A stretch of DNA of 64,000 bases from Mesorhizobium sp. WSM4313 (GTDB lineage: Bacteria; Pseudomonadota; Alphaproteobacteria; Rhizobiales; Rhizobiaceae): the NCBI RefSeq assembly GCF_002294725.1, contig NZ_NSFT01000007.1, positions 62,001-126,000 on the forward strand. Direction: 5' to 3'. Every line of letters starts with the position of its first letter. Position 1 is the first letter of the stretch. The notes under the pieces are model-generated. The model saw only the letters and a list, made by a program, of their open reading frames with translations, made no database searches and was not told the origin of the DNA. Shown here one piece after another: positions 1 to 8,038 of this stretch. Made by a program: the position numbers and the translations under genes.

Positions 1-1079
1 AAGCGGTAGCGCGAGTCGGTGATGATGCCGAGCGCGCGGCCAGTGCGGGCCGTGGCGATCGGATCCCAGAGCGCCGATTCGATCAGCACGTCGGTGGTGT
101 TCTCGTCGCAGCCCGAATGCTCGCCGCCCATGATGCCGGCGATCGATTCCACGCCATTGTCGTCGGCGATCACGCACATCTCCGGCGTCAGCGTGTATTC
201 GCGGCCGTCCAGCGCCAGCACCTTCTCGCCGTCCTTGGCGCGGCGCACCACGAGATTGCCGGCGACCTTCGCGGCATCGAAGACATGCAGAGGCCGCCCG
301 CGGTCAAAGGTGACATAGTTGGTGATGTCGACCAGCGCGCTGATCGGCCTGAGCCCGATGGCGATCAGCCGCTGCTGCAGCCATTTCGGCGACGGGCCGT
401 TCTTGACGCCCTTCACCAGCGCCAGCGCGAAGCCGGGGCAGAGTTCCGGCGCCTCGATTTTCACCTTGACCGGGCACAGGCCTTCGCCCGCATGCGGCAT
501 GATCCCGCCGCCGGTGAGCCGGCCAAGCCCGCTCGCCGCGAGGTCGCGCGCGATGCCGTAGACGCTGGTCGCATCCGGACGGTTAGGCGTCAGGTTGATT
601 TCGATGACCGGATCGTCGAGATGCGCGTAGACGGCGAAGCTGGTGCCGACCGGCGCATCCTCAGGCAAATCGATGATGCCGTTGTGCTCGTCGGAGATTT
701 CCAGCTCGCGTTCCGAGCACATCATGCCGTGGCTTTCGACGCCGCGGATCTTGCCGACCGAGAGCGTCACGTCGATGCCGGGAATGTAGGTGCCGGGCGC
801 GGCGAAGGCGCCGATCATGCCCGCGCGGGCATTGGGCGCCCCGCATACCACCTGAACCGGCGCGTTGCCGTCGCCGGTGTCGACGGTCAGCACGCGCAGC
901 CGGTCGGCATCGGGATGCTGCACAGCGGTTAGCACTTTCGCGATGACGAAGGGCTTCAGGCCGGCCTTGTCGTCGACATGCTCGACTTCGAGACCGATCG
1001 CCGTCAGCCGCTCGACGATCTCGGTAAGCGAAGCGTCGGTCTCGAGATGGTCCTTGAGCCAGGAGAGGGTGAATTTCAT
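1..1079 (-). CDS. pheT: Phenylalanyl-tRNA synthetase beta subunit, N-terminal part (cut by window edge)
   Basis: The N-terminal 359 or so residues of PheT are present; the rest lies beyond base 1. PheT is the tRNA-binding and editing subunit of the cytoplasmic (alpha-beta)2 enzyme that charges tRNA-Phe. The protein opens [12 protein letters not shown], the usual start of bacterial PheT, followed by an EMAP-type OB fold ([12 protein letters not shown] near residue 56) and the beginning of the B3/B4 editing region (LTPNRPDA near 160). The ATG at 1079 overlaps the stop of the GFA gene by four bases (ATGA), so pheT is probably translated by coupling. The family identification is secure; the C-terminal half cannot be checked. 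Confidence 0.95.
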   Translation of the reverse strand, partial: MKFTLSWLKDHLETDASLTEIVERLTAIGLEVEHVDDKAGLKPFVIAKVLTAVQHPDADRLRVLTVDTGDGNAPVQVVCGAPNARAGMIGAFAAPGTYIPGIDVTLSVGKIRGVESHGMMCSERELEISDEHNGIIDLPEDAPVGTSFAVYAHLDDPVIEINLTPNRPDATSVYGIARDLAASGLGRLTGGGIMPHAGEGLCPVKVKIEAPELCPGFALALVKGVKNGPSPKWLQQRLIAIGLRPISALVDITNYVTFDRGRPLHVFDAAKVAGNLVVRRAKDGEKVLALDGREYTLTPEMCVIADDNGVESIAGIMGGEHSGCDENTTDVLIESALWDPIATARTGRALGIITDSRYR

Positions 1080-1513
1080 GACTGTGTTCCGTCGGGTCTT
1101 TGTTCTTCGGGCCGGGATACGCTGGTCTTCAGATGTCTGGGCAGATCGTCCGGCATGTGCAGGAAGGGCAGTTGCTCGCGCACATAGGCATGCAGCGTCG
1201 GCCTGAAATAGGCCGGCATGTCCATGGCGCCGAGCATGAAATAGATCTGGTTGTCGAGCCGCTGATCGAGATAGGCGATCGGCGAGCCGCAGATGCCGCA
1301 GAACGTGCGCTCCACCGGGCCGTTGCGATAGCTCTTCAGCGATTTGCCGTTGAGCGCGACCTGATCGGCCATGAAGCCGACAAAGGCCGACACCGGCGCG
1401 CCGCTGGCGCGCCGGCAATCGCCGCAATGGCAATAGCTGATGTGGTGCGGCTCGGCCGAGGCCTCGAACCGCACCGCGCCGCAGCGACAGCCCCCGGTGT
1501 GGGGTGCGGTCAT
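1076..1513 (-). CDS. GFA-family zinc-binding protein inserted between pheS and pheT
   Basis: A 145-residue protein of the GFA (glutathione-dependent formaldehyde-activating enzyme-like) family. The zinc ligands are visible: CRC at 9-11, CHC at 28-30, C33, and C72/C75 in FCGIC. Most GFA members have no proven reaction, and a role in formaldehyde metabolism should not be assumed. Both ends overlap the neighbours by four bases (pheS stop with this ATG, this stop with pheT ATG), so it is co-translated with the synthetase subunits. An upstream in-frame start would lie inside pheS, so the ATG at 1513 is preferred. The link to tRNA charging, if any, is unknown. Confidence 0.88.
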   Translation of the reverse strand: MTAPHTGGCRCGAVRFEASAEPHHISYCHCGDCRRASGAPVSAFVGFMADQVALNGKSLKSYRNGPVERTFCGICGSPIAYLDQRLDNQIYFMLGAMDMPAYFRPTLHAYVREQLPFLHMPDDLPRHLKTSVSRPEEQRPDGTQS

Positions 1514-2607
1514 GTCGACAGCCCCCCGAACAGCGTCGGCAGGTCGAGCGGCCGGAAGCCGTAATGCGACAGCCAGCGCACGTCGGCGTCGAAGAAGGCG
1601 CGCAGGTCCGGCATGCCGTATTTCAGCATGGCGATGCGGTCGATGCCCATGCCCCAGGCAAAGCCCTGATATTCGTCGGGATCGAGCCCGCCGGCGCGCA
1701 GCACGTTGGGATGCACCATGCCGCAGCCCAGTATCTCCATCCAGTCGGAGCCTTCGCCGAAGCGCACTTCGCCGGGACGCGAGCGGTCGCACTGGATGTC
1801 GACCTCAAGACTGGGCTCGGTGAACGGAAAGAAGGACGGACGGAAGCGCATCTTGACCGACGGCACCTCGAAGAAGGCCTTGCAGAACTCCTCCAGCACC
1901 CACTTCATGTTGGCGACGTTGGCTGATTTGTCGACCACCAACCCCTCGACCTGATGGAACATCGGCGAGTGCGTGGCGTCGGAATCCTGCCGGTAGGTCT
2001 TGCCGGGGATGACGATGCGGATCGGCGGCTTCTGCTTCTCCATGGTGCGGATCTGCACGGGCGAGGTGTGGGTGCGCAACAGCTTGCGCTCACCCCTCTC
2101 GTCCGGCTGGAAGAAGAAGGTGTCGTGCATCTCGCGCGCCGGATGTCCCTCGGGAAAATTCAGCGCGGTGAAATTGTAATAGTCGGTCTCGATATCGGGG
2201 CCTTCGGCGATGGCGAAGCCGAGATCGCCGAAGATCGCCGCGATCTCGTCGATCACCTGGCTGATCGGATGAATGCGGCCGCGCTCGGCAGGCGATTGGC
2301 GAACGGGGAGCGTGACGTCGACCTTCTCAGCCGCGAGCCGGGCCGCGATCGCCACATCCTTCAGTTCCGCCTTGCGCTGGGTGAGCGCTTCGGTGACGCG
2401 GTTCTTCAGGCCGTTGATCGCCGGCCCCTTCACCTGGCGCTCCTCGGCGCTCATTGCGCCCAGCGTCTTCAGCATTTCGGAGACGGAACCCTTCTTGCCC
2501 AGCGCCGAGACGCGCACCGCCTCGATCGCGGCCTCGTCCGCCGCCGCCGCGATTTCGGCGAGCAACGAGCCTTCCAGGGCTTCAAGATTTCCAGCAGTGG
2601 CGTTCAC
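1510..2607 (-). CDS. pheS: Phenylalanyl-tRNA synthetase alpha subunit
   Basis: A class II aminoacyl-tRNA synthetase catalytic subunit of 365 residues, forming phenylalanyl-tRNA together with PheT. Visible class II signatures are motif 2 ([11 protein letters not shown]) and motif 3 ([14 protein letters not shown]); the substrate-pocket segment FTALNFP is also present. An N-terminal coiled-coil arm, the tRNA-binding part, occupies roughly residues 1-90. The start is a GTG at 2607 in a sensible position for the family. The 145-base gap to rplT contains a strong terminator hairpin, so pheS is either read from its own promoter just downstream of it or by read-through. The stop overlaps the following GFA gene. 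Confidence 0.97.
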   Translation of the reverse strand: MNATAGNLEALEGSLLAEIAAAADEAAIEAVRVSALGKKGSVSEMLKTLGAMSAEERQVKGPAINGLKNRVTEALTQRKAELKDVAIAARLAAEKVDVTLPVRQSPAERGRIHPISQVIDEIAAIFGDLGFAIAEGPDIETDYYNFTALNFPEGHPAREMHDTFFFQPDERGERKLLRTHTSPVQIRTMEKQKPPIRIVIPGKTYRQDSDATHSPMFHQVEGLVVDKSANVANMKWVLEEFCKAFFEVPSVKMRFRPSFFPFTEPSLEVDIQCDRSRPGEVRFGEGSDWMEILGCGMVHPNVLRAGGLDPDEYQGFAWGMGIDRIAMLKYGMPDLRAFFDADVRWLSHYGFRPLDLPTLFGGLST

Positions 2608-2681
2608 GGCGAAGCTCTCTCGGTCGGGCGACTGTCACCATTTCGGTTTCGTCGTCGCCATTTTGGTTACATCAGGCATAA

Positions 2682-2714
2682 GAAAAACCCGCGCCAGCCG
2701 TGCCAGCGCGGGTT
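2682..2714 (-). terminator. Rho-independent terminator between rplT and pheS
   Basis: Nine-base perfect arms (AACCCGCGC paired with GCGCGGGTT, 2686-2694 and 2706-2714), an 11-base loop, and a run of A on the + strand at 2683-2687, which is the U tract for leftward transcripts. It lies 39 bases after the rplT stop and before pheS. It most simply ends rpmI-rplT transcription. No Phe-rich leader peptide is seen that would make it a pheST attenuator. Confidence 0.8.
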
Positions 2715-2752
2715 CCCCAAATCAGAATTGCGTATGCTTGGGAAGCGCTGGC

Positions 2753-3154
2753 TTAGGCGACAGCGCTCTCAAAAGCATTCGGCGTGGTGTTCTTCAAATA
2801 TTCGAGCGCGACCTTGGCCTTGGCGACCAGCGCGGCGAAAGCCTGCGGCTCGTGGATGGCCATGTCCGAAAGGACCTTGCGGTCGATCTCGATGCCGGCC
2901 TTGTTGAGGCCGTCGATGAAGCGGCCATAGGTCAGGCCATGCTCGTGGGTCGCGGCGTTGATGCGCTGGATCCACAGCGCGCGGAACGAGCGCTTGCGAT
3001 TCTTGCGGTCGCGGTAGGCGTATTGCAGCGACTTCTCCACCGCCTGCTTGGCGATGCGGATGGTGTTCTTGCGGCGGCCGTAGAAACCCTTGGCGGCCTT
3101 CAAAACCTTCTTGTGCTTGGCGTGGGCGGTGACGCCTCTCTTTACGCGTGCCAT
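2753..3154 (-). CDS. rplT: 50S ribosomal protein L20
   Basis: A 133-residue basic protein, slightly longer than the usual 117-120. It starts [16 protein letters not shown] and carries the L20 core [21 protein letters not shown]20 binds 23S rRNA and is needed early in 50S assembly; in enteric bacteria it also represses its own operon. rpmI lies directly upstream on the same strand, with a small palindromic repeat in the 93-base gap. The extra C-terminal residues (after about 118) are typical of alphaproteobacterial L20. Confidence 0.97.
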   Translation of the reverse strand: MARVKRGVTAHAKHKKVLKAAKGFYGRRKNTIRIAKQAVEKSLQYAYRDRKNRKRSFRALWIQRINAATHEHGLTYGRFIDGLNKAGIEIDRKVLSDMAIHEPQAFAALVAKAKVALEYLKNTTPNAFESAVA

Positions 3155-3172
3155 GTCATGATCTCCTTAAAA

Positions 3173-3216
3173 GCAATTCCAGGAAAAGTGTTCAGCGGTT
3201 TTCCGTTCGGAATTGC
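3173..3216. repeat. Small intergenic palindrome (GCAATTCC family), copy 1
   Basis: Eight-base arms GCAATTCC (3173-3180) and GGAATTGC (3209-3216) flank an interior that is nearly shared with the copy at 13396-13439 (AGGAAAAGTGT, CGGTTTTCCGTT). It sits between rpmI and rplT. Four related copies occur in this window, all between genes, pointing to a dispersed repeat family rather than a gene-specific signal. Confidence 0.75.
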
Positions 3217-3247
3217 GTAAAAACAAAAGTGGTTCCAAGCCGAGGGA

Positions 3248-3451
3248 TTAGAGGCCGTTCGGCAGAAAATTCTTGATGACCTTCTTGCCGTCCGGTTCAG
3301 CCAGAACCATCGTGCCGCGGGCATCGCGAATGAACTTGTTGGAACGCTTGATCATGCCGTGGCGCTTGCCGGCGGCAGCCGACAGCACCTTGCCGGTGGC
3401 AGTAATCTTGAACCGCTTCTTGGCGGCCGATTTGGTCTTCATCTTGGGCAT
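3248..3451 (-). CDS. rpmI: 50S ribosomal protein L35
   Basis: A 67-residue highly basic protein beginning [15 protein letters not shown], the standard L35 N-terminus, with the conserved [11 protein letters not shown] segment near residue 30. It is a structural component of the large subunit and the usual partner of rplT, which follows on the same strand. The ATG at 3451 is chosen because an extension upstream adds non-conserved sequence. infC is near but separated by a methyltransferase-like gene and a repeat, unlike the compact infC-rpmI-rplT operon of enteric bacteria. Confidence 0.96.
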   Translation of the reverse strand: MPKMKTKSAAKKRFKITATGKVLSAAAGKRHGMIKRSNKFIRDARGTMVLAEPDGKKVIKNFLPNGL

Positions 3452-3650
3452 TTTGCTACTCCGTATTGGTGGCGCACCATCGCGCTTCTTGTCTCGCTTC
3501 GGGCCGACCAAAGCCCGAAAAGCAAATGAAACCGCCACGGCATGCCCTGCCGGGCGGTTTTCTTGGAACGGCGGTCCTATAGATCAAAGATGGCCGGCGT
3601 GCAACACCTCGCCGTGCGACGCGCTGTCCCGCTGGGTAGGGTGGTTGAGA

Positions 3651-3766
3651 TTCAGGTCAGGCCGAGTCGAAAATGGTGGCTTCCGAGAACCGGAGCGGAG
3701 CGTACTTAAAGTACGTGAGCACCGGAAGCGCAGGAAGCCGCCATTTGCAGGCCGGCCTGACCTGAA
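3651..3766. repeat. Long imperfect intergenic palindrome (RIME-like)
   Basis: An imperfect inverted repeat about 116 bases long. The outer arms are TTCAGGTCAGGC (3651-3662) and GCCTGACCTGAA (3755-3766); inner arms AAATGGTGGCTTCC / GGAAGCCGCCATTT; the centre is GTACTTAAAGTAC. It lies between rpmI and the next gene. The architecture fits the Rhizobium intergenic mosaic elements. A 70-codon frame across it has no protein-like features and is not called. Confidence 0.75.
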
Positions 3767-3777
3767 GATCACCGTTC

Positions 3778-4425
3778 CTAAGGCAACGTGAACCACACCG
3801 GCAGCATCCCCGACTGCTGCATGCCGTCGATCAGCTCAAAGGCGGGCAGCGCCACCAGGAAAACCAGGCCGTCGAGCAGCGTGTTCAAGAGCAGGCGCGG
3901 CCTGTAGCTGCCGGTATCGCCTTCCTGGTAGAGCGCAAGGTTCGGGAAGAACCGCGGCACTTTGGCCAGATACGCCTGGTAGGGCGCGCCGAGCAGTTCC
4001 TTCAGATAACGCTCCTCGCGCAGGATGACGATGTGGAAGGCGCCGGCGCAGAGCAGCGAGAACAGGATGATGCCGCTGAACGAGCCGATCTGCGCCCCGA
4101 CCCCGGCGGCAGCAAGGGTCGAAAACAAATAGAGCGGGTTGCGGGTGATCGAATAGGGTCCGCCGGTGACCACCTCGGCCGATTTGCGCCCGCCGATATA
4201 AAGCGTCGACCACAGCCGCCCGACAATGCCGAGAAAGATCAAAAGCACGCCGAACATCTCGATCGACTCGTGCACGGACGTGTCCGGGGGAAAGGAAGAC
4301 TGGCCGAACAGAAGCGCGCAGAACAGCACCACGATCAGCACCGCCAGCACGATCCGGCGCATGTGCTGGTAGCCGCCCAACCCCTCAGTCTGGTTGTCGG
4401 CTGAGACCTTCACTTCATCGACCAT
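3778..4425 (-). CDS. Isoprenylcysteine carboxylmethyltransferase-family membrane protein
   Basis: A 215-residue integral membrane protein with about five hydrophobic segments and the family signature GGPYSITRNPLYL near residue 90, found in ICMT/PEMT-type membrane methyltransferases where it forms the SAM-binding site. REERYLKELLG and YLAKVPRFFP near 140-165 match the conserved C-terminal part. Bacterial members methylate lipids or small molecules; the substrate here is unknown. The ATG at 4425 gives a soluble N-terminal tail of about 24 residues before the first membrane segment. It stands alone between the infC and rpmI transcripts. Confidence 0.8.
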   Translation of the reverse strand: MVDEVKVSADNQTEGLGGYQHMRRIVLAVLIVVLFCALLFGQSSFPPDTSVHESIEMFGVLLIFLGIVGRLWSTLYIGGRKSAEVVTGGPYSITRNPLYLFSTLAAAGVGAQIGSFSGIILFSLLCAGAFHIVILREERYLKELLGAPYQAYLAKVPRFFPNLALYQEGDTGSYRPRLLLNTLLDGLVFLVALPAFELIDGMQQSGMLPVWFTLP

Positions 4426-4432
4426 GACCCAT

Positions 4433-4545
4433 CCGATCGTCGATTGGTTCGCGATCGGCAAAAGCCGATCGTCGATTGCTCGCGATCGCGAAGGGATCGT
4501 CGAGGTGGCTGGCGATCGGGCTGAAAACAGGCGCCCCGCCGATCG
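4433..4545. repeat. GATCG-rich tandem segment
   Basis: Seven GATCG words fall within about 110 bases, including a 14-base direct repeat CCGATCGTCGATTG at 4433 and 4465 (32-base period). It occupies much of the 231-base gap between infC and the methyltransferase-like gene. No coding potential or hairpin terminator is obvious. It may be a degenerate tandem duplication; the function is unknown. Confidence 0.5.
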
Positions 4546-4656
4546 TCGGGACGCCGTGCCCGGCAATTCGGGCGGATTTTAGAGCGGGATACAAAGAGCC
4601 CGGCAACTCTCGAAACCGTGATGGACGCGACGCTTTGGCGGCCGCGCCATCCCTGG

Positions 4657-5193
4657 TCAGCGCGGCGCCAGAACCATCATCATCTGGCGGCCTTCGAGCT
4701 TCGGCTCCGCCTCGACCTTGGCGATCGTCGCAACTTCCTCGCGCACCTTGTTCAGAAGCTGCATGCCGAGTTCCATATGCGCCATCTCGCGGCCGCGGAA
4801 GCGCAGCGTCAGCTTGACCTTGTCGCCTTCCTCGAAGAAGCGCCGCACGGCCTTCATCTTGGTCTCGTAGTCATGGCTGTCGATGTTCGGGCGCATCTTG
4901 ATCTCCTTGATCTCGATGACCTTCTGGTTCTTGCGCGCTTCGGCCGCCTTCTTCTGGTTGGCGTATTTCAGCTTGCCGAGATCGAGGATCTTGACGACGG
5001 GCGGCACCGCATTGGGCGAAATCTCGACGAGATCGAGCCCGGCCTCTTCGGCCAGCAGCAACGCGTCGTTGATGGAAACATCGCCTCGGTTCTGGCCGTC
5101 GGCGTCGATAAGCTGGACCCGGGGCACCCGGATGTCTCGGTTGGAGCGCGGCCCGTCCTTGGTGGGTGCCGCTGCTTTGAAAGGTCTGCGAAT
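4657..5193 (-). CDS. infC: Translation initiation factor IF-3 (ATT start)
   Basis: IF-3 binds the 30S subunit and checks start-codon pairing. The 178-residue frame has the N-domain ([14 protein letters not shown]) and C-domain ([31 protein letters not shown]). No ATG exists between the in-frame upstream stop and the conserved N-domain. The best start is ATT at 5193, followed by [13 protein letters not shown] and preceded by GAGGAG at a 9-base spacing. Using GTG at 5127 instead would delete conserved residues. An AUU start is the known basis of IF-3 autoregulation in E. coli, since IF-3 rejects non-standard starts; the same control is inferred here. Confidence 0.93.
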   Translation of the reverse strand: MRRPFKAAAPTKDGPRSNRDIRVPRVQLIDADGQNRGDVSINDALLLAEEAGLDLVEISPNAVPPVVKILDLGKLKYANQKKAAEARKNQKVIEIKEIKMRPNIDSHDYETKMKAVRRFFEEGDKVKLTLRFRGREMAHMELGMQLLNKVREEVATIAKVEAEPKLEGRQMMMVLAPR

Positions 5194-5208
5194 GGTCGTG
5201 GTCTCCTC
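5194..5208 (-). promoter_or_regulatory. Ribosome binding site that supports the infC ATT start
   Basis: On the minus strand GAGGAG (5203-5208) lies nine bases before ATT (5191-5193). No other start in the frame upstream of the conserved N-domain has such a site, and an in-frame TAA lies 36 bases before the ATT. This decides the start codon of infC. Confidence 0.75.
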
Positions 5209-5406
5209 GGCCGTTTCGTTCTGGGTTCTTTAGACAAAAGTAGGTGGACGCGCCTATGTGGGAAGCGCGGGGCGTGAGTCAATAGCATAGCCGCGCCGCA
5301 AAATCACCTGCTGCCTGGTAATTGTCTGCACCAAGCAAAGAAACGCCGCGAGCACTTTTCGTTGAACCACCGCCTGTGCCAAAAGACCGGCGGGAAGGAC
5401 AAGCTC

Positions 5407-6180
5407 ATGGCCGCCAGCGCTCCGGTTTTCATCGATGTGGACGGGTCGGGCATCGCCGTCAGGCAGATGCCGGGCGCGGCGCCCGGCGTGGTCTGGCTCG
5501 GCGGCTACAAGTCCGACATGCAGGGCACGAAGGCGCAGACGCTTGCCGCCTGGGCTGCGAGCGAAGGCCACGCCTGTCTGCGCCACGACTATTCTGGCCA
5601 TGGCGAGTCGGGCGGCGAATTCGCCGACGGCACGATCTCGAAGTGGTTGGCCGAGAGCCTCGCCGTCTTTCGCCGATTCAGCAAGGGCAAGCAGGTATTG
5701 GTCGGCTCCTCGATGGGGGCGTGGATCGCGTTGCGCATGGCGCAGGAACTGCGCAAGGCGGGCGACACGAGGGTTGCCGGCCTGGTGCTGCTCGCCCCGG
5801 CGCCTGATTTCACCGTCGAGCTGATCGAGCCGGTGCTGACCGACGCGCAGCGGCAGGATCTGAGGGAAAAAGGCTTCTTCGCCGAGCCGTCCGACTATTC
5901 GGACGAGCCTTATATCTACACGCGCGCGCTGATCGAGGACGGCCGCGCCAATCGGGTGATGACCGGGCCGATCGACACTCATTGCCCGGTGCACATCCTG
6001 CAGGGCCTGGCCGACCCGGACGTGCCGTCCGGCCATGCCTTGAAGCTCGCATCCATGCTGCCCGCCGACGATGTGACGCTGTCGCTGATCCCGGACGGCG
6101 ACCATCGCCTGTCCCGCCCCGAGGATCTCGACATGCTCAAGCGGGCCGTCGGCGACATGGTCAAGCGGGCGGCCGGATAA
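5407..6180 (+). CDS. Alpha/beta hydrolase
   Basis: A 257-residue serine hydrolase. The nucleophile elbow is GSSMG (Ser102); the acid is probably Asp203 or Asp205 (GLADPDVP) and the base His233 (GDHRLS). The oxyanion region HDYSGHGES near 60 is typical of the ABHD10-like acyl-protein or acylglycerol hydrolase branch, so a thioesterase or esterase is likely; the substrate is unknown. The ATG at 5407 follows GGGAAGGACAAG and is preferred over one 45 bases upstream. Its stop overlaps the next ATG (TAATG), so it forms an operon with the BenE-type transporter. Confidence 0.85.
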   Translation: MAASAPVFIDVDGSGIAVRQMPGAAPGVVWLGGYKSDMQGTKAQTLAAWAASEGHACLRHDYSGHGESGGEFADGTISKWLAESLAVFRRFSKGKQVLVGSSMGAWIALRMAQELRKAGDTRVAGLVLLAPAPDFTVELIEPVLTDAQRQDLREKGFFAEPSDYSDEPYIYTRALIEDGRANRVMTGPIDTHCPVHILQGLADPDVPSGHALKLASMLPADDVTLSLIPDGDHRLSRPEDLDMLKRAVGDMVKRAAG

Positions 6181-7322
6181 TGCGCATCTCCATCCCGATA
6201 TCCGCGTTCGTCGCGGCGATCGTCGGCTTCGGCGGCACTCTGGCCCTGGTCATTGCCGCCGCCAAGGCGGTCGGCGCCACGCAGATCGAGACCGCGAGCG
6301 GCGTGACGGCGATCTGCCTGGCCATGGTCGTTGAGTGTCTGTGGTTGTCCTGGCGCACCAAGATGCCGGTCATCACTGCCTGGTCGACGCCCGGCTTGGC
6401 GCTGATCGCGGCCTCCAGCGGGTTTACGATGCCGCAGGCCGTCGGCGCCTTCATGGTCACCGGCGCCCTTCTGGTCGCCACCGGCCTGTTCAAGCCTTTG
6501 ACCAGGCTAATCGCGAAAATCCCGGCCTCGGTCGCGTCCGGCATGCTGGCCGGCATCCTGGTCAGCTTCGCCGTCAATGCGGTGAAGGCCATTCCGGCCG
6601 ACCCTTGGTTGATCCTGCCGCTGATCGCCGCCTTCTTCGTCATCCGCTTGTTCAATCCGGCTCTGTCGGTGCTGGTGGTGCTGATCGGCGGCGGCCTCGC
6701 CGCTTTCCTCACCGGCCGCGTCGGCAGCCTGCCGGCGCCTGAACTGTCGACGTTGACATTGATTGCGCCGCAATTCACCGCGTCGGCGATCATCGGACTT
6801 GCCCTGCCGCTCTATCTGGTCACCATGGCCTCGCAGAACCTTTCCGGTCTCGCGGTGCTGCGCGCAGCGGGCTACCATCCGGAGCCTGGTCCGCTGATCG
6901 GCGTCACCGGTCTGTTTTCGCTGCTCTCGGCGCCGTTTGGCGCCGCGACCACCAATCTTGCAGCCATCTCGGCCGCAATCTGCACCGGCCCCGATGTCCA
7001 TCCCGACCCGGCCGAACGCTGGAAGACCGGCCCGTTCTACGCGCTCGCCTATCTCATCTTCGCGATCTTCGGCGCCTCGCTGGTGGCGATCTTCGCCGTC
7101 CTGCCGCAAAGCCTGATCGTGCTGGTCGCGGGGCTCGCCTTGACGGCGCCCTTGGCCAACGCGCTGTCGATCGCGCTGAAGGACGAGGCCGAACGCATGC
7201 CGGCCACCGTCACCTTCGCCGCGACGGCTTCGGGACTCACGCTCCTTGGCGTCGGCGCGGCATTTTGGGGGCTGGTCGCCGGAATGGCAGTGCTTTTCCT
7301 CGAGAAGCTCAAAAAGCAATAA
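6180..7322 (+). CDS. benE: BenE-family benzoate/H+ symporter-like transporter
   Basis: A 380-residue inner-membrane protein with about eleven hydrophobic segments. Family hallmarks include a WSTPGLAL half-helix near residue 75 and FGAATTNLAAISAAIC near 250, features of the BenE branch related to nucleobase transporters. BenE members import benzoate with protons, but no benzoate catabolic genes lie nearby, so the substrate is open. The start is set by the one-base overlap TAATG with the hydrolase stop. The hydrolase-transporter pair suggests release and transport of a small acid, which is inference. Confidence 0.82.
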   Translation: MRISIPISAFVAAIVGFGGTLALVIAAAKAVGATQIETASGVTAICLAMVVECLWLSWRTKMPVITAWSTPGLALIAASSGFTMPQAVGAFMVTGALLVATGLFKPLTRLIAKIPASVASGMLAGILVSFAVNAVKAIPADPWLILPLIAAFFVIRLFNPALSVLVVLIGGGLAAFLTGRVGSLPAPELSTLTLIAPQFTASAIIGLALPLYLVTMASQNLSGLAVLRAAGYHPEPGPLIGVTGLFSLLSAPFGAATTNLAAISAAICTGPDVHPDPAERWKTGPFYALAYLIFAIFGASLVAIFAVLPQSLIVLVAGLALTAPLANALSIALKDEAERMPATVTFAATASGLTLLGVGAAFWGLVAGMAVLFLEKLKKQ

Positions 7323-7438
7323 TCATTTCAGATGCTTCGCCGGTTTTGGCGGGGTTTGCCTTGAATCGCCGATTTCGCCTTCCCATTTCGATTCCACGCA
7401 GCCGGTTTGGCTGTCTCCAATGGAAGGATTGGGAGAAA

Positions 7439-7918
7439 ATGAACACAAGTGCATTGATCCGTCCGGCCTGGACGCCGGCCACCATCGCGCTGATGGTCAT
7501 CGGCTTCATGGTGTTCTGGCCGCTCGGCTTCGCCATGCTCGCCTACATCATCTGGGGCGATCGGTTGGAAGGCTTCAAGCGCGACGTCAACCGCGCCACG
7601 GACGGCATCTTCGCCGGTTGCCGTCGTCGCTCCGAGAAGGCGGCCCGCTGGGGCCACGGCTCGGCCCGCACCGGCAACGTCGCCTTCGACGATTGGCGCG
7701 AGAAGGAGCTGGAGCGCCTCGCCGAGGAGCGGCGCAAGCTCGACGAGATGCTCTCCGAGTTCGACGAGTACGCCCGCGAACTGCGCCGCGCCAAGGACCA
7801 GGAAGAGTTCGATCGCTTCATGGCCAACCGCAACAAGTCGACCGCGCCGAGCTCGACCGGCTCGAGCGACAAGGCGGGTCCGGAGGGCGGCAAAGGCACC
7901 AACCTGCTCGACGACTGA
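7439..7918 (+). CDS. DUF2852 membrane protein
   Basis: A 159-residue protein of the DUF2852 family, common in Rhizobiales. One or two hydrophobic segments span roughly residues 15-40 (IALMVIGFMVFWPLGFAMLAY), followed by a charged helical region (WREKELERLAEERRKLDEML, about 86-105) that looks coiled-coil, and a low-complexity tail rich in Ser and Gly. GGGAGAAA precedes the ATG at 7439. The function is unknown. It is separated from benE by 116 bases and is followed by a clear terminator, so it is probably its own transcript. Confidence 0.82.
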   Translation: MNTSALIRPAWTPATIALMVIGFMVFWPLGFAMLAYIIWGDRLEGFKRDVNRATDGIFAGCRRRSEKAARWGHGSARTGNVAFDDWREKELERLAEERRKLDEMLSEFDEYARELRRAKDQEEFDRFMANRNKSTAPSSTGSSDKAGPEGGKGTNLLDD

Positions 7919-7948
7919 GATCCGGCGACACGTCTCGGTATGATATGC

Positions 7949-7980
7949 GGCGTCGCGTTTAGCGGCGCCGTTTCTTTTTT
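7949..7980 (+). terminator. Rho-independent terminator after the DUF2852 gene
   Basis: An eight-base stem GGCGTCGC / GCGGCGCC with one G-U pair, loop GTTTA, then TTTCTTTTTT. It is positioned 30 bases after the stop at 7918 and oriented for rightward transcripts. Confidence 0.8.
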
Positions 7981-8038
7981 GTTCCCTATGTAGCTTCCCT
8001 CCACTGGCCGTTTTTTTCGAATCGCGTATCGTCCAGCC

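Noticed and set aside
2622..2672. Short minus-strand frame between the terminator and pheS as a leader peptide
   Set aside because: It reads MPDVTKMATTKPKW with no phenylalanine, lies after the terminator rather than before it, and so cannot work as a pheST attenuation peptide.
3584..3796. 70-codon minus-strand frame between rpmI and the methyltransferase-like gene
   Set aside because: It is a translation through the 116-base palindromic repeat, with composition and repeats to match.
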